Shown here: positions 1-17,419 of the stretch, one piece after another
How positions within the stretch are numbered: position 1 is the stretch's first letter
Layout of the letters: every line of letters begins with the position of its first letter
NCBI GenBank assembly: GCA_025331565.1
Contig: JAFREQ010000015.1
Span: 4,960,001 to 5,024,000, forward strand
Source: Holacanthus passer
Lineage: Eukaryota; Chordata; Actinopteri; Pomacanthidae
DNA: 64,000 nt
Direction of reading: 5' to 3'
The notes under the pieces: model-generated
Told to the model about the DNA's origin: nothing
What the model saw: only the letters and a program-made list of their open reading frames with translations
Database searches by the model: none
Made by a program: the position numbers and the translations under genes

Positions 1-836
1 CTTAGAGAGCGGCTGAATTCCCTGCAGGCTTGGTTCTTCTAACATTTATATAGTAAGCTATTACATTTTTAGATTAGATGTTTTAGTAGATTTTTATGGA
101 CACATTCAGCTGAGAGCATGTCAGCTATAATGCTGTATATTTTAAAATTAGGTAGATAACGATAGTCTTGAATATCAGTAAGGGTGACAGTTTGTGCCTC
201 CTAGATGTTCTCTGGCAGTTCTCAGTAGGATTTAGTATTCTTGTCAGAACGTGCTGCATCCTCTGCACTAAGCCCTGTTATTTATATATCCACATTAATC
301 AGGGCTGCGTTTCCCCAAAGCATCGTGGCACTGAGGTATACTTTAAGGTAAACTTTACAATAAACAAACATTCCAACTTAAGATCAGATTTGGACCATAC
401 ATGGTTAAAAAAAAGTTTCCCTCATGGAGTTAGTTATGATGCTGCTACCTGGGTGTTAACCCAAACTCTCAGAGCCTTTTCTCTTCCTCCTGGTAATTAT
501 CACGATTTACACAAAACAAAACCTTTCTCCTTTCCTTCGTCTAAATGCACAAAGTCATGGTGTCCTCTTCCAGTTGGTTTGAAGAAGTTTTGATAATCGC
601 TCCTTCCTTGAAACTGGTGCAAATGTTGTCGAGGTCTGAAGGGGTTATTATTTGGAGTCCAGTGCAGAACTTGAAATCTGGAAATGTTATTTTTAACATT
701 TTCACAGGATGTCACAGGGTGGGATAGTGTTAAAAACAGTCTCACTGTCATGTCAAAGCCTAAAATGAATCTCTGAACTACCAACATAAATGTCTCTCTC
801 TCTTTTCCTTTTTTCTCACCCTCCCTCCCTTCGCAG
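1..836 (+). other. ap2m1: ap2m1 intron (5' exon lies outside the window)
   Basis: This stretch lies upstream of the first visible ap2m1 exon and ends in a pyrimidine-rich tract and a CAG acceptor at 834-836. The N-terminal exon of the family (about 25 residues beginning Met-Ile-Gly-Gly) is not found here, so the gene begins before the window. I see no other coding sequence in it. Confidence 0.75.
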
Positions 837-6463
<5,627 letters not shown>

Positions 6464-7525
6464 AGCTCAACCCCCGCCGGGCAGCGAACTGACCACTTTT
6501 CCTCCCATCTATCTTGTTAAGATTTTTTTCTTCTGCCCCTTCCTACTTTGTCTCTCTCCTCCCCTCAATCCTTATAGCTTCTCTCATACAACCCCCCTCC
6601 CTCCCCTCCACCACCCTCACCCCTTCCTAACTAGGTGTTGGAGATTGAATTTACATCGAAAAAAAAAAGTAAATATGATATAATGCACAGATATATGCAA
6701 AATGTGAACCATTGTATCGTATATATCTCGTAGTGATGAGTAAACCTGTAAACCAACTGGTGTCCGAAAGAAAAAGACAAAGTGATGCAGGTGGGAACCA
6801 GGGGGAGAGGATTGGAGGGCACCGTTTGGTGTCTTTTAAAGGCCGCCCAGTCGTGTTTATTCAGTGTTATTGTTCCACTATCTTCTCTCCAGTTACTTTA
6901 GAAGCCCCACAAGTCCTAGAGTAAATCACTGGTAAGATGATTTGTAGCTGTTGTGGTTTAAAATGAATCCTGATATAGTTCCTGTGTATGAACCTCTGTC
7001 TCAGTAGAGTCTGCCCTTCAAATTGAGATGCATTGTCTGAGTCTGTATTGTGGACTGATTGATATTTGATCTGTGTTTTTGGGAATGGTTACTTGGATCA
7101 AAAGTCTCTTTCTCAATGTCTCTCATGGGGAGTTAGGAAAGAGGATTTGATAGTGACCGAGCTGTTTTTGTACTTTCTGGAGAGTCTATCATTTCTTTCC
7201 CTTGCTACTTTTTCCACTATTAGTTTTGCCAGCATTCTGTGAGTTCAGGTCAAAGTGAAGTTAAAAGTTAGGGGAAACATTCCAGACAGTTTTGAGGTTT
7301 GACCGTCATCCCGATAAGCTAGTACGTGACTCAAATTTCCTGTTTCTTAAGCACTAAGATCAACTTTGTCACACTATTATGAAGATGCTGTGGGGAAATC
7401 TGGCACTGGGAGTGTGTTTGCAGCGAGGTGAGGTCTCCCCCTGGTGTTTGCCTCGTCACTGTCTGCTTCTTCATGTTTGTAGCCCTGGTGACCGTTCTGT
7501 CCAATAAAATCTGACTATGTAACCA
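6464..7525 (+). other. ap2m1: 3' UTR of ap2m1
   Basis: A pyrimidine-rich stretch follows the stop codon and contains a short A-run near 6659. The best poly(A) signal is AATAAA at 7503-7508, with a GT-rich stretch (TGTGTGTTTTC) some 30 bases downstream. A second AATAAA occurs at 7728-7733. No other coding sequence was seen. Confidence 0.7.
7503..7508 (+). terminator. ap2m1: poly(A) signal of ap2m1
   Basis: A canonical AATAAA lies 1.04 kb after the stop codon, with a GT-rich element downstream. The alternative site is AATAAA at 7728. Confidence 0.6.
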
Positions 7526-7739
7526 ACCCCGCCTCCACAATGTGTGTTTTCATTTGGCTGATGTTATTTTAGGTTGTTTTAATTTCATTGTGTTTCTGTT
7601 TCCTTTTGATATTGTTTGAAATGATGGAGGGGGGGCGGTGGTCAGTCCAGTTTTCATCCTGTTCATTTCTTATTTTCACATCTTGAAGGGAACAAAGAAA
7701 CATTCCCTGATCCACAACAATTATGTGAATAAATGCTCA

Positions 7740-10065
7740 TTATAGAATAACCCTGTACAACAAAATAAACAAAATAATCGATGGAAGGTCAAAAAATGCT
7801 TTGGCCAACATGTTTAATATATTTTTCCCGTCTTGCTCTTCCTCTATATCCAGGACATAAAACAGTAAAATAACACATGATTAAAACACTTGCTGTTAAA
7901 AACATTTACATTTGTATCTAGTAGTAGTGGCTGTCATTGGCCTGCCACTTGAATCTTTGCAACCTTGAACTTAACGTGGTCTTACTGGGAAGTTCATAAT
8001 GATTTAAAGGAAGAGATTCCACAAGAATCGAGGCGAGGCTTCCCAAAAGTAGCTTAGCACCAAAGTCTAGGCAAGATTTCCTACACTTATTAGACTTTTT
8101 TTTATACTTTTATACCAATACCTAATGCTAACTGTGGGAATCCTTTTTAGTTATTTCCCAGCCTTTAAAATCTGGTTTACACCTACAAGAACAGAAGCAG
8201 TCTTTGTCACTGCAGCAAAGTTGAGACCATAAGTGCTTTTGGGAAACCAAGCCTAGAACAGATCGATCCGACATCTGTCAACATTTATATTAGAGTCAAT
8301 AACAGTATTGCATGACATCTTCAGATCACCTTTTCAGTTATACAGGAGACACAGGACATGCTTTTATCACTTGAGATGCAGGACGCACACCAAGGCCGGA
8401 AAATCTCAAATATTTGAACTCCGGTCACGTTTGCTTCAGTGCTGCAACAATGGCTCTGTTAAGAAAGGAAAAATAATGCTCGTACTTTGTGCTCATCTCA
8501 GGAAACAGAATCAGTTCAGGGAAGAAGGAGGTAGCTACATGAATGTTGATCTAGTTTTATTAATGCATAAATCTGGACCCCTCACACCACAATGTGACTC
8601 AGTCTGAACTGATGCAGACTGTGTGCACAGTCAACCTGTAGATTGGTGCAGACCCCAAAGCTCTACTTTTTTGGGACGGTCTTGTGTGCTACCAATGAGG
8701 AGGCCTTATTCATAAAACAATCCTAGTTTGTGCTTATGAGATGTAGTTTTTTTTTTTATAAGAAGCAGAGCATTTAGACAGCTTCCAGCTCTTCTTTGAT
8801 ATATGAAAACTTAATACTTTCTATTGTCATCACGTGTGTGTGAGAGGAAAATTATTATTTCCCTACAGGCCCAGGTGATGCAGAATCTGCATTACACAAA
8901 AATATAACTCCATCCTTGCTCATGTTGATTCACTGCTCAGACTGTCAAAGCACTTCTAAACAGGCATGATTAAGATCATTATCTGTACAGAGGATGAAGA
9001 AAGGAAAGAGGGAAACTACAAAAATAAGTATTTCTACATCGACATTTAAAATGGTCAACCTTGACTTTCTTTCACGCCACAAGAAAGACGTCCAGTTGGA
9101 AACCCATTTTCCAAAGACTGAATCTTGTCATCAGACGAAAAAACATTTAAAAGCAAATTTATTACTATATGCAGTAAAGTCAACGCTGAGCCCAGATCTG
9201 TCAAAAGGTGGAGAATGTTGACAGAAGACATTTCAAACATGCCAATGCAAGCGCTTGCACGCACAAACATCACATGCACATACACACAGACACACAGAGC
9301 CCCAAAGCAGGCAGACAAACGTGGGGGGAAAAAAAACTGCTGTTTAGTAGACATGTAACACTCAACTCTCAGATTCACTTCAGATTTGACGTAATCTGGA
9401 GTTTCCCTGTTATGTTAAAAAAAGCCAGCTTGGTTTTTCATTAGTATGAGCAGAATGTAAACTGCCCCCGCTTGAGCAGATCATTTAAAAGTCCAGTTTT
9501 CTGACCTGCTGTGAAAAACCTCCCCTTGAGATATTCACCAGTGTCTCCATGAGGCCTCAGCTCACCTCTCCCACACCAAACTAGATGTGCTGTTCCGACA
9601 AGTGACAAAAAAACCTGCGAGCCCTCCCACTAAAGCCATGACAAAAACAAAAAACACAAACTCCTACCTCACTACAATGCCAACCTTAAGAATACCGTCA
9701 TAGATGGAAGAGTGCACTGAGTGTAACACCTGCAAATATTCCTAAGTGACAGTGAGTGACTAATAAACTCAACATCAAAAGTGACTAATTTTCAAAGAAC
9801 TCCGTTGACGAGTGGTAACTTTTACTGACCATTACACAAGAACGAAAAGGACAAAAATTGGCTGTTAAAAACAAGAGCTGTGGAGAAACTGGCTGTTCAA
9901 GTTAACGTGACACTGAAGTGCTAAATGTCAAAGTAAAATCATAAACAAACAAAACAAAAAAGTGGAAGCAGGAGCTCGATGAAAACCATGTTACTCGACA
10001 GCTCAGTTAACCGGCAGCACCGACTGCGCCCGCCCCCCAACAACAACAAAGAATTCTAACACGCT
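7740..10065. other. convergent intergenic stretch, probably including the pcyt1a 3' UTR
   Basis: No reading frame here looks like a conserved protein. The stretch lies between the 3' ends of ap2m1 (+) and pcyt1a (-). The minus strand carries AATAAA signals near 9159-9164 and 8554-8559, so much of 8.5-10.06 kb may be the pcyt1a 3' UTR. The exact end cannot be read from sequence alone. Confidence 0.5.
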
Positions 10066-13000
10066 CTAGTTTTCGTCGTCTTCGTCGTCGTCCTCGCTGA
10101 TGAGGTATCCACGGGCCCCGCTGTGGTGGGGCGGAGGTGAGGGAGGCGGGGAGGTCTTGGTGAAGAAGGGGAGACGGAAGGTGGGAGAGGGGGAGCGCTC
10201 CTCGCGGGTGGGGCTGCTGTTGGGGCTCTGCCTGGGGCTGATGGCCTGCAGCATGCGGCCCTTCCCTTCCTTCAGCATGTGCTTCTGTGGAGGTGAGACG
10301 TAAACATGAAGACATCATCCGTTATATCAATGAATGATACAGTAAGTTTAATGAAAACACAGGATGATTTGAAAACCCTACTTCAAACAGTCAGAAGAAT
10401 TAGTGAGATGAATTAGTGTAATCTGAAGTCTTAGTCACTGTGGGGGATTAAATAATGAAACACAACATTTTGATTCCACACTCAACTTCTACTATATTTG
10501 AAATAACTGACATTTGGGGGGAAAAAACCCCCAGAGAATAAGATGAAAAGATCATTACCACCAGTCTTTATGCTAAGCTAAGCTAACTGTCAGCAGGTTG
10601 TGGCTTCATATTTAACATATATTATTATATTATGTATTTTATGATATATATTCTCTCACCGAGAAAATAAACAAGTGTCTTTCCCAAAATATCAAACTGT
10701 ACCTTTAAAAATGTTAATGTATGAACAGAATTAACCAAACCTTCTCAAATGTCTTGTATTTGTCACTATTAAATAAACCTGACAGCAAAATCCTTGGGAT
10801 GCCTTGATATGTTATTACATGTGTCACTGAACTGAATGTTTTCCAAGTCGCGTGTGTCATACATTATAAATCCTTCCTTCCTTCTGCAACATGTCTCCCA
10901 GGCCATCAACAGTGTAAATAAGGACGTGTCTTAGCCACACTGCCTGATTAAACAGTGATGAAAGACAAGACAAAACCAACATCCTCACCAGAGCTCCCTC
11001 AGGGCCAAACATCTGCAGGAAGTTGCCGATGAACTCCCTGGATTTCTCCTCCCACTTCTGGATGAGGTCGATGCTCTTCTCCTCCACCTTCTGGACAAAC
11101 TCTTTGCTCTTCTCCTCCACGTCGCGTACCTTCCTCTTCACCTTGTCCACACGCTCCTGCAGGTGGTACTTCTTCTCCTGATAAGAGTGGCAACAGCAAA
11201 GTTTACAAAAATGAGATGTCTGCCACGTATTCAACATGAGTTACCTCACACACCAACAACAGTCTCTTCCTTTTATCCAACAATCACACAGTTAAACCAA
11301 AGGTAGGTTTCATACATTAATGAAGCTGACGTTGAGTTCCTTTGCTGTGTAACCTCTCTGCAGGTTGCGTCTGACGTACACATCGTAGTCACGGACTATG
11401 CGTGTGATGATGTCAGAGGTGGAGATGCCCTCTGTCCGCTGGGTGGGAGCAAACATACCTGTGGAGGGCATCAGAAGGTCAACAGTCACCAGATACAAAT
11501 GTGCGAATAGATAAACTGTCCATCAGTCTGAGTTGAGGTTGTGCTTAAGAGATGGCTTTAGCTAAAAATGGCACAAATTATTGCAGTTTACAGATTTCAT
11601 TCAAGAAGTTTCACTAATAATCTAATGCATTAAGGATACAGAAAGAAATGATGCCAGATCTATTTCATGGTAAAGTCTTCTTGTTCATTATATCCTATTC
11701 ATTAAATCCTGATGCTTTCTTTTTCCTTTTTTTGACATAATCTTTGGTCATTTTTATTGGATAGTGACAGGTGACTAGACTGGCTGGAAACGAACTGGTG
11801 ACAGTTGTGACCATGTGGCATTTGGCTATCAACTTTGGTGCTTTCTTTGCAGCTCGATTTGTATGACAACACAAAACACTGAAATTCTTCCTGAATCAAT
11901 CTAAAGCTAATGGAGCAGTCTCAGATTTTAACACATTTATGTTAGAACACGTGCAGAACAGCCCTCCTTTTATAGAACTTATGGATGAGAGAATTACTTA
12001 ATAGATATCAACTGGCAGTTAGCACTGTCAAATATTATCTCATCAAGGAATTTCATTTTCTTTTCTTTTTCTTTTTGTCTTAATTTGTATTTATTTTACT
12101 TACAACTGTCGCACATATATCCCATGTATATGTGTATTGCATATATGGTATGTGCATGTGTGTCTGCAGGCATTTATGTTCTTACTATAGCCCTGCACAA
12201 GGTCTGAGCAAACAAATTTGGAACGATACATCATCATACACAATACACAATATTCCACTAACTCACATATTTTAAGTTACACAACAATACGAAATGGATC
12301 AAACTGTGAATTTCCCCACTGAGGGACAAATAAAGAAATATCTTATCTTAATTACTTGTGCACCATGGTCCCACTCACCAGCTTCCTTGATGTGCTTGTA
12401 CACGTCATCACTGCCTGCTGAGGAGTATGGGATGTCGTCGTGGGCCACAAAGTCAATCTGGAGAGGTCATTACAACATACATCAACACAGTAGATTCAGA
12501 TCTACAAATTATACAGAAACAAAAATACACACAAAAAAACAGCAGGGAAAAAGGTTACAGAGGGTCAGGGATGTCATTCTTTTAGATTATTTTACTAAAG
12601 AATTCTCAACGGTTCTTAGTCTCTCAATTCAAGACGTCAATGAATAAACAGACTGTCTATAATTATGTTTTTTTGTCTTTTAACACAGATGTTTCTCTGT
12701 TTCGTCCACTCACGCGATGTCTTGCGAGGAACTCTGGCGTTAACGTCCAGGGAGCATTTCGCACCACTTCATCCACATAGCGGCAATGTCTGACGGCATC
12801 GTAGCGCTCATCCTCATTCATCACTGTGAAGCCCTTGTATTTGTGGGTCAGGTCATCACTGCACACTGTGAATAGTTTAAAAAAATACAGATATTATTCT
12901 GTGAAATGCCTCAACCATGATTCCAATTCTGAACAAAGGAGAAAAATAAAGAATAAAGTTGGAGATTTGATGCTGATTAACAAGGAAACGTATTTATCTG

Positions 13001-14242
13001 ATGAAGGGCAGAAGTAGAGGACACTGAAAAACACTATACTATTGTTACTTCATCTTATTTTTCTGTATTGCAATGAAAAACTGCACTATTTTTTTCTTCC
13101 CATGACCTACCAATATCAAACAATTGCACACAATACCCCACAGTTAACTTTCTTTATCTTGCATGATTATCAGAAGTCTGAGGTCATGAGTTGATCTCAA
13201 CTGTCTTGCTGTTTTTTTTTAGTTTCACATTCACAAAAGAAGCAGCTCATAAGACGCCTGCTGCTGTGAAAGCCTATATGGACACAGTGTCACACTTACC
13301 TCCGACAATGAGGTGTGTATTTGGGAAGAGGCATTTAGCCTGCATGAGTGCTCTGGCGTGACCTGAGTGGAAAACGTCAAAGATGCCATCTGCATACACC
13401 CGCACCGGTCTGTCAGCTAAATGGAGAGAGACGAGACGAGACATGCAGAGATGAAAGATTTATCATGTATTGAATGTATCCAATTGAGTGTACTGGTATG
13501 AAAATGTGTATAACAAAACGAGGAGAACAGGAATCACAAAAGGTTTCATAAGACCAAGAGGCATCAACCAGACTGAGAAATTGTCAAACAAAGACATATC
13601 AACTGAGAGACGGAGAGAATCAGACTCACGTGGTGTTCCTCTCTGGGCCTCCTCCATACTGACTCTCTCATAGGGTTTACCATCAGCTGGCTCCAGCTCA
13701 TCTGCGAAAGGTGCAGGGTGCTTCAATCCCTAAAGACCCAGACCAACAAGGGCAAGAGCTGTTATTTATTTTTAAATATTTTTTTATAGCTGTACGCCAT
13801 AGTGAATGATTTGCTCTTCCCTGGTTGGATAAAGTAAAATTGTGATGGTCTAATTTTGTAATATTCTTTCCTGAAACAATCTGATATGGAAATTGCGCAC
13901 ACTGCATACAGCAGATAAAAACTAATTTCAGACCTGAACTTCATATGTTTACTGTGTATATTGTGGGGTATTAAGTTCTAAATTTTGTTCCTTCTATCAG
14001 CATATCACGGACGTGCATGCACATACATGTATATATAAAAAGCTGGAGTGGCTTCCACATGCGCAGCCTATAGAACCTGCTGGACAAACATGCTGCTCAG
14101 CACCAGCCAAGGCACACAGCTGACTCACCACAGTACATCTGGGGATTTTCCCAAGCCTCTCTCCCTCCTCGGTCTCCCCATTGGAGCCCTCTCTTCTCCT
14201 CTTTCTGGACAGCAGCAGTCCACTGGAGCTTTGAGCCTCCAT
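10066..14242 (-). CDS. pcyt1a: choline-phosphate cytidylyltransferase A
   Basis: This is the rate-limiting enzyme of the CDP-choline (Kennedy) pathway. It makes CDP-choline from CTP and phosphocholine and is switched on by membrane binding. Exons in transcript order are 14242-14129, 13729-13630, 13416-13300, 12865-12714, 12457-12379, 11458-11316, 11177-10989 and 10284-10066 (TAG). Phases agree and the total is 370 aa (human 367). The start follows the N-terminal basic nuclear-signal region (RKRRR). The HSGH nucleotidyl-transferase motif is at residues 88-91 and the RTEGIST signature at 195-201. The amphipathic membrane helix, with repeated VEEKS units, spans about 236-298, and a Ser-Pro-rich phosphorylation tail ends in acidic residues. 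Exon 3 uses the acceptor at 13417-13418; using the nearer AG would break the frame. Confidence 0.97.
12120..12352 (+). repeat. 5'-truncated LINE/SINE 3' tail in a pcyt1a intron
   Basis: The segment ends with CTGTGAATTTCCCCACTG, then GGGACAAATAAAG and an ATCTT-type tail. This is the 3' end shared by many teleost L2/Rex-type LINEs and their SINEs. The left border is uncertain. The same tail recurs at 20615-20675 (minus) and 59916-59955. Confidence 0.6.
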
Positions 14243-17046
14243 CTGTGTCTAGGGCCAAAATGAACACATTTAAAACACAGCACCGTTCACATACACTGCT
14301 TTGTCATCTTCATCTAGTATGATTATAAAGGACACACAAATGCAGACACTCAATTCTTTTCTGTCCATTGTTCTTTTCTGTATACATTCTAGACATGTTA
14401 GTCTTGGGTAGTATCAAGGCATTGCAGTATACCAGGGTATTTAGAAATCCTGTATGATTTTCAACACCATCAAAAAAACAGATGGTCCTCTTTCTGTTAA
14501 ACTGATGTGGAGATGTTGTATTAAGGTGATGTGTTGTAGTGCACAGCACGTGCCACCAGAAGTCAGTCTCTACTGATGGAACAGGCAGCTGATCTGAGAA
14601 AAATGGCAACTGCAAGGGGTGAAGTGTGTAATGTTACAGAACTAGTAAAAAGAAGAAAACCTGTGTTAGTGTTTGGGGATATTTTGGACACACAGCTGCA
14701 TTGTAAGCTAGACAATGTCATACATGCTACAATGACCTCTATCACCAGCAGCTCAGCTTTTTTATTTACACAAATGTCAGAGAGGCATGAAGGTATGAAA
14801 AATTAGATACCACCCAAGCCGAAACTCTCTGGTACATAATTGTAGTCAGCATTATATAACATACAGTACAGACAGACTGTAAATCTAGACGGCAGTAAGG
14901 TACATGTCCTCAGTCAACTTTGGCACGGTAACAGAGGGAGAAGTACTTGCCTTGACTCAATGAACCACCAGGATGCATTAGATTAAAAAAAAATATATAA
15001 AGGTCAACTGAAAACCAAGCAAACACCACCTGTTTCAATATAAACCACTTTGTTCCTAAACATACAGAAAATCAACAATGTCCAGCCTTCGCTCCAGATT
15101 CCTGGTCTGGTCTGCTTTGATTTCCAAAGGTCAAGTCTTACGGAGATCAAGTTAACGTCACATTTGGAATCAGGAGATACAGCCCTGTTTTGCTAGACTT
15201 CAGCTGACTTTGTTTTGTACATAACACAAGCTGGATGACTTTCTTGTGACTGCACACACCGATGTGTTTAGTGCTACTTTTAACCAAAAACAAAACTCCA
15301 TTTTTAAGTTTATATAACACCCCAAAGACTTTCTATGAAACAGAGAAAAGCAACAAATTCTGACACTGTAGAAACTGGAACCATCAAATGTTACAAATTC
15401 TTGCTCAAAATTGACTCAAATTATTAGTCAATTACCAAAATAGTTGCAGATCAATTTTCTGTCAATTAACTGACTGTGCAGATTAGTAACAAATAAACCT
15501 GGAAGAGTCGCGGTTCAAAGACCTCAAAGATCAGTGTCGGAGTCTAAAACTGTCCTGTGTATCCTGGTAGATCAGGACAGGGACCCAATATAGTCTCTGA
15601 ATTTTAACATCACGTTACGTTGGCCTTCAAAATACCCATCCACTGTGATGATGTGACATCCACCCTATCTGTCCAAATTTAATGGAACAAAAGGAACTAC
15701 TGCTGATATCCTGGTACAAGGACTCCCGTGTTATGGGTTAAGGCTCTGCCCCATTCCACACATTCCATCACGCCACCAACAATGAAGCCACAGGTCATTA
15801 AAGGGAGGGTTCATTACTTTTGAAATGCCTTCATCTCGTCACTTCTTTAACTTGCAATTAAGCCTGAACAACCCTTGGCTGGACTTCTGCTGCTGTGTCA
15901 GTTATGAAACTGTGACTCAGTACAACATGGCAGAGCACGATCCTGGTGGTGACAGCTACCTGATCCAACACCAGGCACTTGCACAAGAAACCCCCGGCCT
16001 CTCTCTCTGTTGGCAACAGCTGAGCTCTGAGAGTGAGAAGCCCTGCAGGGCTCTCACACACTGACAGAGAAGATTTACATGAACAGCACATGTCATCATA
16101 TCTGAAACAGGCTGCTATAATTAGGAGGCAACAAAAGGACAGTGCCAAGTCTTGTTTAACCAGATGCTTTGCAACAGAGGTGGATGACAGCCCTTTAAAT
16201 CGCATTTAGTATTAAAACAAAAACGATATGAGAGATTTTTAGTCAATGAATGATAGAACCAACAAATTCTTTTTCATTTCTCCATTAATTCTAATCATTA
16301 ATTCTACCAAAAAACTAAAGATAGTGAAAAATACCAATTACAACTTCCCACAGCTCAAGGTGAAGTTTTCAAATTGCTTAATTAGTTTAGCAAACATTCC
16401 AAATATATTCTATTTACAATCATGTTAAACAAAGAAAAGCAGCAAATTCACTTTTGAGAAACTGGAACAAGAGAGTGTTTGACATTTTGCTTGATATATG
16501 ATTCAAATAATTAATCAATGATCAAAATATTTTCAATGAATAGACTAGTTGTATCAGCTCTATGGATACTCACTGTAAACTGTGGTTCTGGTGTGGACAT
16601 GAGGACCATTCAAAAAGTCCCTGTTGTAGTCTGTTATTGTAGCAAGTTACACACACAAATCAAATGTGCATTTGACTATTGGGCCCCTGGACTCCGTTTC
16701 CTGGCCCCCTCATGGTTCTCGGACCACAACTTGAGAACCACAGGCTTCAGCTGCATTTCACACAATGTTCCCACTGTCTGCTCTCCCGTTCATTTCAATG
16801 AGTCACTCAGGCAGCATCACAGAAACACACAGAGTTGTGCTAAAAGTTGTCAAAAGTGAAGACAGAAGTGAAACCAGTGATCAAACCAGCTGACAGAGGA
16901 GTTGTACTGGAGACACTGGCTGTGCAAGTTAAGTGTCAAACCCTGGCTCATTGGACGCGTTCGTCCTTAAAATCCATATGTTAACTAACCTTAACTAGTG
17001 ATGTTAGCTAACATTAGACAGCTACTTGAACTTTCTGCTTACTTAC
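14243..17046 (-). other. pcyt1a: first intron of pcyt1a
   Basis: This lies between the coding start exon (acceptor ACACAG just before the ATG) and the 5' UTR exon donor at 17041-17046. No coding frame in it is convincing. A possible hAT end (TTGAGAACCACAGG) lies near 16730-16745. Confidence 0.65.
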
Positions 17047-17410
17047 CGTTCACTCTTTTGTCCGGAATGCTGCTTTGAAGGAGTGGGCGGCTTCCTAGCC
17101 TCGTACCGCCAGCAGGTTAGCTAGCTAACTGCAAAAAGCCACCTAACGCTGCTAGCTACCGTCGAGTGCTAGCTAGCAAGCTAGCTGACAAGCTGGTGGG
17201 CTTGTTAGCTAACTTTAGCCGTTAGCTCGCTGGTTAGCTGACACCAGCAACAACGGTTAGTACGAATAATCCCGTGTATCCCGCGCTCCGGTGCTCGCTG
17301 TGTAGCCGGCGGAAAACTGCAGCAGCCAGAAGGACAGACAAATTATCAGCAGTGACAGCTTGTACTACAACGCTGACAGGTCAACTGCACAGGAACTACA
17401 AAACTTCAAC
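17047..17410 (-). promoter_or_regulatory. pcyt1a: 5' UTR exon and promoter region of pcyt1a
   Basis: On the minus strand a GTAAGT donor (17041-17046) closes a non-coding exon with no in-frame link to the start codon. The region around 17260-17330 is CpG-richer than its surroundings, typical of a housekeeping start. No TATA box is evident. The exact transcription start cannot be read. Confidence 0.6.
17104..17245. repeat. cluster of GCTAGC/TTAGC words at the pcyt1a promoter
   Basis: About 140 bases are dense in GCTAGC, TAGCTAAC and GTTAGC words, many overlapping and self-complementary. Similar clusters lie downstream of the dync1i2 first exon (24440-24740) and just downstream of the metap1d first exon (about 44899-44922). 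Confidence 0.6.
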
Positions 17411-17419
17411 AAGGAACTG

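Noticed and set aside
13405..13416. Alternative acceptor (GACAG) for pcyt1a exon 3 at 13409
   Set aside because: It would shift the frame. The TTTAG acceptor seven bases upstream gives PDRPVRVYADG, as in the family.
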